A DNA stretch of 10,284 nucleotides from Planctomycetota bacterium (GTDB lineage Bacteria; Planctomycetota; PLA2): the NCBI GenBank assembly GCA_023150495.1, contig JAKLKT010000062.1:1-10284 (forward strand). The letters are read 5' to 3'. The notes below the pieces were generated by a model. The model saw only the letters and a program-made list of their open reading frames with translations. It had not been told where the DNA came from and searched no databases. Numbering within the stretch: the first letter of the stretch is position 1; each line of letters starts with the position of its first letter. Shown here piece after piece: positions 1 through 5,873 of the stretch. The translations under genes were made by a program, and so were the position numbers.

Positions 1-159
1 GGCGGCGACCGCCTCGGCGAGCGCGGCGTCCGCCGGACCGCCGTCCGTGCCCCACGCGCGGATCCGCTCGGCGGCCTCGCCGAGCCGCGCGGCGCCCGCC
101 TTGAGGTCGGGAAGCGGCCTCGTGTCAGGCCTCGAGAGGACGGCAACGATCCCGCACAT
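1..159 (-). CDS. Class II glutamine amidotransferase, N-terminal fragment (GlmS-like)
   Basis: Read on the minus strand, the ATG at 159-157 opens a frame starting MCGIVAVLSRP that stays open to the window edge (53 codons); the rest lies outside. MCGIV is the signature of N-terminal-nucleophile (class II) glutamine amidotransferases: after Met removal Cys2 hydrolyses glutamine to release ammonia. Glucosamine-6-phosphate synthase, asparagine synthetase and PurF share this start. The following stretch (Arg/Pro-rich, then an Ala/Glu helix) differs from canonical short GlmS and recalls the longer GlmS-like proteins with a C-terminal SIS domain, but 53 residues cannot decide this. The gene is divergent from the propeller gene at 260, with about 100 bp between the starts. 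No good Shine-Dalgarno precedes the ATG. The opposite strand is also open (2-205), which I take to be a shadow. Confidence 0.66.
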   Translation of the reverse strand, partial: MCGIVAVLSRPDTRPLPDLKAGAARLGEAAERIRAWGTDGGPADAALAEAVAA

Positions 160-172
160 GGAGGATTACGCC

Positions 173-201
173 ATCTTCCATCGGCAGTCCGGGCCCGACA
201 A
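173..201 (-). promoter_or_regulatory. Possible promoter of the amidotransferase gene
   Basis: On the minus strand TTGTCG (201-196) lies 17 bp from GAAGAT (178-173), and the ATG follows 13 nt later. The -35 is fair and the -10 is weak (3 of 6 consensus positions). It is listed because the spacing fits a very short leader, as at other genes here, and because no ribosome-binding site is visible. Confidence 0.3.
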
Positions 202-237
202 GTAAGCCCGGAACCTCCGGCACCCCCTTCCTTTCCC

Positions 238-258
238 GGAGCCCTAGAATCGGGCTCC
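238..258 (+). promoter_or_regulatory. -10 box TAGAAT inside a 7-bp inverted repeat, before the propeller gene
   Basis: TAGAAT at 245-250 is a good -10 hexamer, 9 nt before the inferred start at 260. It sits in the loop of a perfect inverted repeat, GGAGCCC (238-244) and GGGCTCC (252-258). The distance to the start implies a leaderless or nearly leaderless mRNA. No convincing -35 lies 16-18 bp upstream. The inverted repeat could be an operator or chance; the hexamer position agrees with TAGGAT before the proline dehydrogenase gene. Confidence 0.42.
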
Positions 259-259
259 C

Positions 260-2113
260 ATCCGGTTCCCCCGGCCCCTCCACCTCCTCCTCCTCGCGGC
301 GACGGCTCTGGCCGGCGAGGACCGGCCCCTCGACCGCGGCGAGGGGCTCCCGAGCGACGATGTCCTCGACCTCGCCTCCTCGGGCCCGCGGGTGTGGGCG
401 GCGACCGCCGCCGGCCTCGTCCGGATCGAGGCCTACGCGATCCGGCGCGCGCCGCCGCCGGGGGTCGCGCGGCTGCTCGCACCCGCGCCCGGCGGGAAGG
501 TCTTCGCGCTCTACGCGACCGGGATCCTGCGGGTCGGCGACAGCGTCGAGGAGCGCATCGATCTCCCCGTCGACCCGGCGAGGGCGCAGGCCGACGCGAT
601 GGACGCCGCGCCCGACGGCACCATACGCCTCCGCATCGGCGGCAAGGGGTACGTGCGCGCCCCCGGGGGGCCTTGGCGCGAGGAGGGCGAGGGGCCGGAG
701 CCCCGCGCGTCGATCGAGCACGGCGGCGAGACGTGGACGCCGACGCGCGGGCGCGGGATCCTGCGACGGCGGAACGAGCCCTGCTTCCGCTCCGTCCGGC
801 TGCCGCGCGGCCCGCGCGTGCATGCGCTCGCGCTCGGCGCCGACGGGACCGTCTGGTGCGGGACGAACGAGGGGCTCGCGGCCGTGCGCCCGGACGGCAC
901 GACCGAGGCCTGGGACAGCATCCTCGGCCGCCCGCTCGGCGTCGTGACCGCGTGCGCGGTGGACCGGCAGGGCCGCGTGTGGATCGGCAGCGGCTCGTCG
1001 TTCCCCGGGCTCTACCGCCTCGACGCGGAGGGCTGGCGCCATCTCGACGGGATCGAAGGCCACGTCCACCGGATCACGGTCGATCCGTCGGGCGCCCTCT
1101 GGTTCGCGGTGCTGCACGAGCCGGGCGCGCCGGCAGCCGCCGAGCGCGGCGCGTGGACCTTCGCGGACGGGCAGTTCCGCCCGGCGCCGAGAAACGTCGA
1201 CCTCCCGTCGGGGCGGGTGTACGACGTCGTCGCGCGCGACCGGCGCGGCACGCTCTGGTTCGCCACGCTCAAGGGGCTCGCGGCCTACGACGGGCCGGGG
1301 CTCGTGACCCACTACCTGCCGGCCCTCCGGTCGGCGGAGCCCGCCTCGCCGCCCGGGCCCGCGCGCGAGGTCCACTCGCTCCTCGGCGAGAAGGTCTGGT
1401 GCCTCTGCGCCGCGCGCGACGGCGCGCTCTGGATCGGCTATCAGCTCTCGCCGGGCGCCTCGCGGCTCACGGCGGACGGGGTCGAGCACTTCGATGTCGA
1501 CGACGGCCTCTGCGACGGCAACGTCTGGTCGATCGCGGAGGGAAGGCCCGGCGTGTTCTGGTTCGCCACCGGGGCGGGGCTCAGCCGCTACGACGGACTG
1601 CGCTGGTCCTGCTTCCGGAACGAGGAGGGGCTCGGGGAGGAGACGATCTGGCCGCTCCTCCCGCTCGAGGACGGGACGCTCTGGATGGGGACGCTCGGCG
1701 CCGGCCTCGTGCACCTCGACCCGCGCGACGAGACGCCGCCGCGCACCAGCTTCGATGCGGGTGCCTACGAGGCGTCGGACGGGAGGACGGTCGAGGTCTC
1801 GTGGACCGGCGCGGATGCGTGGTTCGACACGCCCTCATCCGACCTGCGCTACCGCCACCGGCTCGACGGCGGCCCGTGGTCGGCCGTCACCGGCGCGACG
1901 TCCTTCGCGCTCGCGCCGCCCGCCGGCAGCCACGTGCTCGAGGTGCAGGCGATCGACCGCTTCGGCAACGCGGAGGACCCGCCGGCGCGGGTCGCGATCA
2001 GGATCGAGCCGCCCTCGCGGATCCCGTACGCGGCGATCGCAGCCGCCGCGGTCGCGCTCCTCGTTCTCGGGTTCCTCGCGGGACGCGGGGGCGCGAAGGC
2101 GCGGGCACGCTAG
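260..2113 (+). CDS. Exported, membrane-anchored 'regulator propeller' protein without a kinase
   Basis: The frame is open from 248 to the TAG at 2111-2113. From 260 it reads as a textbook signal peptide (RFPRPLHLLLLAATALA, then GED), followed by repeated blades of the ligand-binding two-component regulator propeller type: GTVWCGTNEGLAAV, GRVWIGSGS, GTLWFATLKGLAAYDG, GALWIGYQLSPGASRL, GVFWFATGAGLSRYDG and GTLWMGTLGAGLVHL. A Y_Y_Y-like beta-sandwich follows (about residues 500-585; RYRHRLDGGPWS, then VLEVQAIDRFGN), then one membrane helix (about 588-607) and a short basic tail. In the known family this layout is normally continued by a histidine kinase or other output domain; here translation stops nine residues after the helix. 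The first ordinary start in frame is GTG at 392, but it would remove the signal peptide and the first-blade residues, so I place the start at ATC 260 (617 aa), preceded by TAGAAT. Ligand and partner are unknown. Confidence is high for the gene, moderate for the start. Confidence 0.83.
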   Translation: MRFPRPLHLLLLAATALAGEDRPLDRGEGLPSDDVLDLASSGPRVWAATAAGLVRIEAYAIRRAPPPGVARLLAPAPGGKVFALYATGILRVGDSVEERIDLPVDPARAQADAMDAAPDGTIRLRIGGKGYVRAPGGPWREEGEGPEPRASIEHGGETWTPTRGRGILRRRNEPCFRSVRLPRGPRVHALALGADGTVWCGTNEGLAAVRPDGTTEAWDSILGRPLGVVTACAVDRQGRVWIGSGSSFPGLYRLDAEGWRHLDGIEGHVHRITVDPSGALWFAVLHEPGAPAAAERGAWTFADGQFRPAPRNVDLPSGRVYDVVARDRRGTLWFATLKGLAAYDGPGLVTHYLPALRSAEPASPPGPAREVHSLLGEKVWCLCAARDGALWIGYQLSPGASRLTADGVEHFDVDDGLCDGNVWSIAEGRPGVFWFATGAGLSRYDGLRWSCFRNEEGLGEETIWPLLPLEDGTLWMGTLGAGLVHLDPRDETPPRTSFDAGAYEASDGRTVEVSWTGADAWFDTPSSDLRYRHRLDGGPWSAVTGATSFALAPPAGSHVLEVQAIDRFGNAEDPPARVAIRIEPPSRIPYAAIAAAAVALLVLGFLAGRGGAKARAR

Positions 2114-2131
2114 GGCTCTGTTCGGAAACCC
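2114..2131 (+). repeat. Left terminal inverted repeat of the MITE-like element
   Basis: The 18-bp sequence GGCTCTGTTCGGAAACCC directly follows the TAG stop of the propeller gene. It matches the right repeat at 16 of 18 positions. Confidence 0.6.
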
Positions 2132-2181
2132 TCCTGGAGTCGGCCGGCTGCGAGGCCGCCCGGCTTCGGCGCGCCGCCTCG

Positions 2182-2203
2182 CTGGGTTTCTCCGTCAACC
2201 CAG
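2182..2203. repeat. Hairpin inside the element
   Basis: CTGGGTT (2182-2188) and AACCCAG (2197-2203) form a perfect 7-bp stem with an 8-nt loop. No T-run follows it on either strand. It is part of the folded interior of the element rather than a clear terminator. Confidence 0.45.
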
Positions 2204-2231
2204 GTCGGCGTCGCGCCTCGCCCGCGCCGCC

Positions 2232-2254
2232 ATGCGGCCGCGTTGCGGCCGCAT
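2232..2254. repeat. Perfect 10-bp hairpin made of two GCGGCCGC palindromes
   Basis: ATGCGGCCGC (2232-2241), spacer GTT, then GCGGCCGCAT (2245-2254). Each arm contains the self-complementary octamer GCGGCCGC, so the arms can pair with each other or each with itself. This is the strongest fold in the element. It may also stop transcription from both convergent genes. Confidence 0.5.
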
Positions 2255-2306
2255 GCAGCGGCGTCCCTTCGGGATCGGCCTCTCGCTCGGCCTTGGTCCT
2301 GACGGC

Positions 2307-2324
2307 GGGTTTCAAAACAGAGCC
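2307..2324 (-). repeat. Right terminal inverted repeat of the MITE-like element
   Basis: The minus strand reads GGCTCTGTTTTGAAACCC, differing from the left repeat at two positions. Its outermost base is shared with the CTAG that contains the stop of the proline dehydrogenase gene. Confidence 0.6.
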
Positions 2325-3226
2325 TAGCGGCCGAAGAGGTTCCTGAGGACCAGCCAGGCCATGCTCGGGCTCTCGGCCATCCGCCGCCGCAGGTAGGCGG
2401 TCGCGTCGTCCCATCCGTCGGCGAAGGGCACGTAGAGGCGCACGGGCAGCGCCGGGCCGAGCGCGCCCTTCCGCACGCGGCCGAGGAGGTCGGTGCGCGG
2501 CACGCCGAGGAGCATCTGCACCTCGCACCGGTCGGGATCCGCGGGCGCGACCTCGCGCACGAACCGCGTGACCGTCGCCTCGTCGTGCGTCGCGAACTCG
2601 ACGAAGACCTTCCGCTCGAGGAGGCGGCGCGCGAAGGAGACCATCCGCTCCTTCATCGCCCACTTGTCCGTCGTCGCGACGTCGAGGGGCTCGGGATAGA
2701 TCCCGATCACGAGGCGCAGCCGCATCCCGGGCGGGATCCGCGCGAGGTCCTTCTCCGTCCGGTTGAGGCGCGTCTGGAGCACGGTGCCGACGTCGTGGCC
2801 CTTCTCGAAGAGCCCGACGGCGAGGTCGATCGTGAAGTCGGTCCAGCGCCGGTCCTCCATGTCGACCGTGAGGGCGACGCCCCGGTCGCGGGCGTGCGCG
2901 GCGAGCTGCGCGATGGGCGCGCGCGCCTCCTCCTGCCCGCCGGCGGTGAACGCGGAGGGCTTGAGCGACACCGAGGGCCGCGCGGCGGCCTCGGAGAAAC
3001 GGGCGTCGCGGCTGAGCGCGTCGATCGCGGCCGCGTAGAGCCCGACGTTCTTGTCGACGCGCGCCTTCTCCTTCACCTCCTCGCCGAGGATGTCGAGCGT
3101 CGAGAGGATGCCCCGGTCGCGCCAGAGCCCCGACGCGACGTCGAGGGCCTTGTCGAGGGAGTCGCCCGCGACGTAGGGGCGGGCGAACCAGCGCACCATC
3201 GGGGCCGGGACGAGCCGCGCAAGCAT
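2324..3226 (-). CDS. Proline dehydrogenase (monofunctional, FAD)
   Basis: The 300-aa product matches the length of monofunctional bacterial PRODH. This enzyme oxidises L-proline to pyrroline-5-carboxylate with FAD and passes electrons to the quinone pool, usually at the inner membrane face. Visible family motifs: RPSVSLKPSAF (83-93, active-site Lys89), VDMED (121-125), NRTEKDLARIPPGMRLRLV (155-173), FATHDEATV (211-219), EVQMLLGVP (235-243), RLYVPF (263-268) and the C-terminal substrate-binding arginines in AYLRRRMAES (277-286). The usual KGAY segment reads IGIY here (174-177). The frame extends upstream to 3316, but ATG 3226 gives the family-like start MLARLVPAPM and follows a TAGGAT -10 box by 8 nt, so I choose it. 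No P5C dehydrogenase is adjacent. It is divergent from the threonine dehydrogenase gene. Confidence 0.9.
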   Translation of the reverse strand: MLARLVPAPMVRWFARPYVAGDSLDKALDVASGLWRDRGILSTLDILGEEVKEKARVDKNVGLYAAAIDALSRDARFSEAAARPSVSLKPSAFTAGGQEEARAPIAQLAAHARDRGVALTVDMEDRRWTDFTIDLAVGLFEKGHDVGTVLQTRLNRTEKDLARIPPGMRLRLVIGIYPEPLDVATTDKWAMKERMVSFARRLLERKVFVEFATHDEATVTRFVREVAPADPDRCEVQMLLGVPRTDLLGRVRKGALGPALPVRLYVPFADGWDDATAYLRRRMAESPSMAWLVLRNLFGR

Positions 3227-3234
3227 GGGCGGGA

Positions 3235-3240
3235 ATCCTA
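3235..3240 (-). promoter_or_regulatory. -10 box TAGGAT of the proline dehydrogenase gene
   Basis: The minus strand reads TAGGAT, then 8 nt (TCCCGCCC), then the ATG. That spacing predicts a transcript beginning at or within a few bases of the start codon, and no Shine-Dalgarno is present. The -35 region is not convincing. Confidence 0.42.
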
Positions 3241-3276
3241 GCCCCCGGAGCCCCCCCCGATGAAGAACCAGAAGCC

Positions 3277-3305
3277 TTGCCCCGTGGCCGGGCGCTGAGG
3301 ATGAT
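3277..3305 (+). promoter_or_regulatory. Candidate promoter of the threonine dehydrogenase gene
   Basis: TTGCCC (3277-3282) and GATGAT (3300-3305) are exactly 17 bp apart, each matching consensus at 4 of 6 positions. The predicted transcript start is about 3312, leaving a leader of some 7 nt before ATG 3319. It lies in the 92-bp divergent gap shared with the proline dehydrogenase promoter; this gap also holds a run of eight C at 3251-3258. Confidence 0.38.
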
Positions 3306-3318
3306 TGCGGGCCCAACC

Positions 3319-4257
3319 ATGAAGATCCTCATCACCGGGGGAGCCGGCCAGGTCGGCACGGACCTCCTCCACCACCTCCACGGTCGCGGCGCGAAGCTCT
3401 CGGTGTTCGACCTCGCCGGGCCGCCGGAGGGGCTGCCGGCGGACGTCCGCTGGTACCGCGGGAGCGTGGACAACCCGAGCGAGCTCTATGACGCCGTGAA
3501 GGACGCGGCGCCCGAGGTGATGTACCACTTCGCCGCGCTCCTCAGCGCGACGGGCGAGAAGGTGCCCCACCGCGCGTATGCCGTAAATATGGCAGGCACG
3601 CGCCACGCGCTCGAGGCGGCGCGCCTCTTCGGGACGCGGCAGGTGATGTTCGCGAGCACGATCGCGGTCTTCGGGCCGGGGCTTCCCGACCCGGTGCCCG
3701 ACGACGTGCCGCTCCAGCCGTCCACGATCTACGGCGTGACGAAGGTCGCGGGCGAGCTCTTCGGCGCGTACTACAAGCGGAAGTGGGGCCTCGACTTCCG
3801 CGGCGTGCGGTTCCCGGGGCTCATCAACGCGGGCGTGCCGGGCGGCGGGACGACGGACTACGCGCTCCACATGTACGTGGACGGCATCCGCCACGGGAAG
3901 TACGAGTGCTACGTGAAGCCCGAGTCCACCGTCCCGATGATGTACATGCCGGATGCGCTCCGCGCGCTCGTCGAGCTCTCCGACGCGCCCGCGTCGAAGC
4001 TCAGGCGCTGCATCTACAACATCGCGGCGATCAGCCCGACCGCGGCGGAGTTCGCGGCGGCGGTGAAGAAGCGCGTCCAGGGCGTCGAGATCACGTACAA
4101 GGTCGATCCGGCGCGGCAGGCGATCCTCGACTCGTGGCCGCGGCGCCTCGACGACTCGTGCGCGCGCACGGACTGGGGCTGGAAGGCGAAGTACGACCTC
4201 GACAGGATGAGCGACGACCTCGTGCCGAAGATCCGGAAGATGGTCGGGGTGTTCTAG
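3319..4257 (+). CDS. tdh: L-threonine 3-dehydrogenase, SDR type (NAD)
   Basis: The 312-aa protein is an extended short-chain dehydrogenase. The dinucleotide-binding loop is GGAGQVG (7-13), Asp31 ends the second strand (NAD preference), and the catalytic set is Ser/Thr 113-114 with YGVTK (Tyr138, Lys142). The segments RGVRFPGLINAG (161-172), GGGTTDYALHMY (175-186), PMMYMPDALRA (206-216) and SWPRRLDDSCARTDWGWKAKYDLD (272-295) are those of the SDR-type threonine dehydrogenases rather than of sugar epimerases, which share the fold. The reaction turns L-threonine into 2-amino-3-ketobutyrate, which normally goes to glycine and acetyl-CoA through a ligase (Kbl) not seen here. ATG 3301 is an alternative start adding MIAGPT, but 3319 begins directly at the first strand as in the family and fits the promoter. 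Neighbouring proline and serine catabolic genes agree with the role. Confidence 0.9.
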   Translation: MKILITGGAGQVGTDLLHHLHGRGAKLSVFDLAGPPEGLPADVRWYRGSVDNPSELYDAVKDAAPEVMYHFAALLSATGEKVPHRAYAVNMAGTRHALEAARLFGTRQVMFASTIAVFGPGLPDPVPDDVPLQPSTIYGVTKVAGELFGAYYKRKWGLDFRGVRFPGLINAGVPGGGTTDYALHMYVDGIRHGKYECYVKPESTVPMMYMPDALRALVELSDAPASKLRRCIYNIAAISPTAAEFAAAVKKRVQGVEITYKVDPARQAILDSWPRRLDDSCARTDWGWKAKYDLDRMSDDLVPKIRKMVGVF

Positions 4258-4284
4258 GGCCGGAGGAGCCGCGGAGGCGCAGAG

Positions 4285-4309
4285 CGCGCGGCGAGGGACC
4301 TCCCGCGCG
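4285..4309. terminator. Bidirectional hairpin between tdh and the VIT transporter gene
   Basis: CGCGCGG (4285-4291) pairs with CCGCGCG (4303-4309), and GAGG pairs with CCTC inside, with one bulged C and a GA loop. It lies in the 63-bp gap between two convergent stop codons. There is no T-run, so intrinsic termination would be weak or of the GC-hairpin type. Confidence 0.5.
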
Positions 4310-4320
4310 GACGGCGTCGG

Positions 4321-5010
4321 TCACGCGACCGTGCCGAACAGGGCTCCGACGCCCGCGGTCAACGCCATCGCGAGCGCCCCCCAGAACGTGACGCGCAGGG
4401 CGCCTCGCGTCGCGCCGGCGCCGCCGACGTACGCGGCGAGACCGCCCAGCAGGGCGAGGAAGCCGAGCGACGCCCCGGCGACCGCCGGGATCAGGTACGC
4501 GCCGGGAGCGACGACGGTGATGAGCAGCGGCATGGCCGCTCCCGCCGCAAACGTGCCTGCCGACGCGAGTCCGGCCTGCACCGGCCGTGCGCTGAGCGCG
4601 TCCGAATGGCCGAGCTCGTCGCGGGCATGGGCCGCGAGCGCGTCATGCGTGGTGAGCTGCCTCGCAACCTGGGCCGCGAGCGAAGGGTCGAGGCCGCGTT
4701 TCTCGTAGATCCCCGCCAGCTCCGCGAGCTCCGAGGTCGGGTCGGTCGCGAGCTCCGCGCGCTCGCGCTCGAGGTCGGCGCGCTCCGTGTCGGCCTGCGA
4801 ACTGACCGAGACGTACTCGCCGGCCGCCATCGACATCGCTCCGGCGACAAGCCCCGCGACGCCGGCGACCAGGACGTCGTGGCGCGTCGCATCGGCCGCG
4901 GCGACGCCGACCACGAGGCTCGCGGTCGATACGATGCCGTCGTTCGCGCCCAGCACCGCCGCACGCAACCAACCGATGCGCTCGGTGCGATGTCGCTCGC
5001 GATGGGGCAT
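4321..5010 (-). CDS. VIT1/CCC1-family metal ion transporter (Fe/Mn)
   Basis: The 229-aa protein has about five membrane helices: residues 16-38, 44-63, 145-168, 170-195 and 205-227. Family landmarks are GANDGIVSTASLVVGVAAA in the first helix and GAMSMAAGEYVSVSSQ at the end of the second. The cytoplasmic stretch from 64 to 140 is rich in Glu/Asp (ERADLERERAEL, ELAELAGIYEKRG), which in this family bundles and binds metal. VIT1/CCC1 proteins move Fe2+ or Mn2+ out of the cytosol (plant and yeast members fill the vacuole); bacterial members are thought to export or detoxify iron or manganese, but the exact metal is not readable here. ATG 5010 is chosen because GGAGGAGG precedes it by 4 nt. It is convergent with tdh and has its own 96-bp upstream gap, so it is probably a separate unit. 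Confidence 0.88.
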   Translation of the reverse strand: MPHRERHRTERIGWLRAAVLGANDGIVSTASLVVGVAAADATRHDVLVAGVAGLVAGAMSMAAGEYVSVSSQADTERADLERERAELATDPTSELAELAGIYEKRGLDPSLAAQVARQLTTHDALAAHARDELGHSDALSARPVQAGLASAGTFAAGAAMPLLITVVAPGAYLIPAVAGASLGFLALLGGLAAYVGGAGATRGALRVTFWGALAMALTAGVGALFGTVA

Positions 5011-5014
5011 GATG

Positions 5015-5022
5015 CCTCCTCC
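5015..5022 (-). promoter_or_regulatory. Strong ribosome-binding site of the VIT gene
   Basis: The minus strand carries GGAGGAGG, 4 nt before ATG 5010. It decides the start, excluding the seven extra upstream codons of the open frame. It is the best Shine-Dalgarno in the window and contrasts with several genes that have none. Confidence 0.7.
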
Positions 5023-5106
5023 GCCTCGCATTCTCCACCGGGCGCATCGGATTGGACGAGAAGGCGCTTGGGAGCAAGGCCCGCTTGCGCGGCAGGCGCG
5101 CCATGG

Positions 5107-5502
5107 CTAGTCCCCCCACCGGAGGGACGCCGCCTCGCGGATCAGCGCCGCGACCTCCCTTCGCCGCGCGTCCGCCACCGTAGCGATGCGGACGAACCGC
5201 TTGGACACGAGCCGGCCGAGAAGCAGGCGCGAGGGGTCCTTCAGGCGGATGCCGTGGATGAAGTCCAGCCGCACGACGCCGCCCTTCACCACGATCTGGC
5301 AGACCGCCCCCTTGACCCGCCCGCCGACCTCCGGACGGTGGTAGGAGAGGCCGCCCCAGAGGACCGACTCAAAGGCGCCCGGGGCCGCGCGGCGAACGAC
5401 CGCCCGAAGGGCCGCGACAAGGCGGCGGTTTCGGGGCGGCAGGCGACGGACGAACGCCTCCGCGCCGCCGGCCGTCCCGCGAGCGGAGGTCGCGCGGCTC
5501 AT
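5107..5502 (-). CDS. DUF1801 domain protein
   Basis: A soluble 131-aa protein. FVRRLPPRNRRLVAALRAVVRRAAPGAFESVLWGGLSYHRP followed by KGAVCQIVVKGGVVRLDFIHGIRLKDPSRLLLG and a C-terminal helix is the pattern of the DUF1801 (YdhG/YjbR/CyaY-like fold) family; the SVLWGGLSYH and F-H-G-x-x-L-x-DPSxLL segments are characteristic. The molecular function of the family is not established. ATG 5502 overlaps the TGA of the upstream membrane-protein gene as ATGA (5502-5499), and GGGAG lies 4 nt before it, so it is the last gene of the minus-strand operon. The open frame continues upstream to 6942, but that part is antisense-free shadow of the serine dehydratase in another frame. Confidence 0.78.
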   Translation of the reverse strand: MSRATSARGTAGGAEAFVRRLPPRNRRLVAALRAVVRRAAPGAFESVLWGGLSYHRPEVGGRVKGAVCQIVVKGGVVRLDFIHGIRLKDPSRLLLGRLVSKRFVRIATVADARRREVAALIREAASLRWGD

Positions 5503-5852
5503 CCGGGCTCCCGCCGGCGGCGGAGCGCCACGAAGAGCAGCGCCGCGCCCGCGATGCCCAGCGCCGCGGACCAACTGAAGGGCTCCATCCTCCAGCCGTA
5601 CACCGTCGAGAAGAACCACGACGTCCCGTTCTGACTGCCATCCTCCGGCGTCGGCGGGGGCGGATCGACGCTCCGGTAGGTCCGGTAGAGCGGCGAGAAA
5701 GGCAGGCCGAGGCGAATGTCCGCCGACGGCAGGCCCTTCACCGTGTTCCCGGCAGCGAGGGGAAGCGCGCCGTGGTAGCTGGGGAAGAGGGCCGCGGCGA
5801 TGCAGGCGATCCCGGCGAAGCGAACGAGCCGGGCGCGCCGCGACAGCGCCAT
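5499..5852 (-). CDS. Small two-helix membrane protein, unknown function
   Basis: A 117-aa product that I do not recognise. A basic N-terminus (MALSRRARLVR) leads into a hydrophobic helix (12-32, FAGIACIAAALFPSYHGALPL). A polar loop of about 60 residues follows, with SVDPPPPTPEDGSQ and the aromatic stretch WFFSTVYGWRMEPFSW. A second helix (94-110) ends in RRRR. Both ends are positive, so the loop is expected outside the cytoplasm. It starts 21 nt after the serine dehydratase stop, with a G-rich stretch upstream, and its TGA overlaps the ATG of the DUF1801 gene by 4 bp; tight linkage to both neighbours supports it as a real gene. The upstream gap contains a run of seven C (5864-5870), a possible sequencing-length weak spot. 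Similarity searches may show only lineage-restricted homologues. Confidence 0.7.
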   Translation of the reverse strand: MALSRRARLVRFAGIACIAAALFPSYHGALPLAAGNTVKGLPSADIRLGLPFSPLYRTYRSVDPPPPTPEDGSQNGTSWFFSTVYGWRMEPFSWSAALGIAGAALLFVALRRRREPG

Positions 5853-5873
5853 GGTCCCCCGCGCCCCCCCATC

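Larger units (their letters stand above)
2114..2323. mobile_element. MITE-like non-autonomous element in a CTAG site
   Basis: This is the whole space between the stop codons of two convergent genes. It has terminal inverted repeats, GGCTCTGTTCGGAAACCC at 2114-2131 and its complement with two mismatches at 2307-2324, and it is flanked by CTAG on both sides (2110-2113 and 2324-2327). Depending on how the end base is assigned, the duplication is 4 bp (CTAG) or 3 bp (TAG). The interior has no plausible gene and is full of hairpins (2182-2203, 2232-2254, and TCCC-TTC-GGGA near 2265-2274). Removing the element plus one duplicate restores GCACGCTAGCGGCC, in which the two genes would share one palindromic CTAG for both TAG stops. 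CTAG targets are known for some IS5-group elements, and the ends look IS-like, but the family is not assigned. A lineage-specific intergenic repeat is the alternative. Confidence 0.55.

Noticed and set aside
2..205. Plus-strand open frame ending with MEDYAIFHRQSGPDK
   Set aside because: It overlaps the recognisable amidotransferase start on the other strand, has Ala/Ser-rich composition, and its short tail has no visible promoter or RBS.
125..1714. Long open frame on the minus strand opposite the propeller gene (529 codons)
   Set aside because: Its translation is Arg/Pro/Glu-rich without any domain, while the plus strand encodes clear propeller repeats. It also conflicts with the MCGIV start at 159. 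High GC makes such antisense frames common.
2114..2323. A simple rho-independent terminator between convergent genes
   Set aside because: The 18-bp repeats are about 175 bp apart and flanked by CTAG duplications, which a terminator would not explain; no T-run follows the internal hairpins.
3238..3894. Minus-strand frame opposite the threonine dehydrogenase (218 codons)
   Set aside because: It has no domain features and lies wholly against a strongly recognised plus-strand enzyme.
4606..5634. 342-codon plus-strand frame opposite the VIT and DUF1801 genes
   Set aside because: It spans two real minus-strand genes and the gap between them, with low-complexity Arg/Ala composition.
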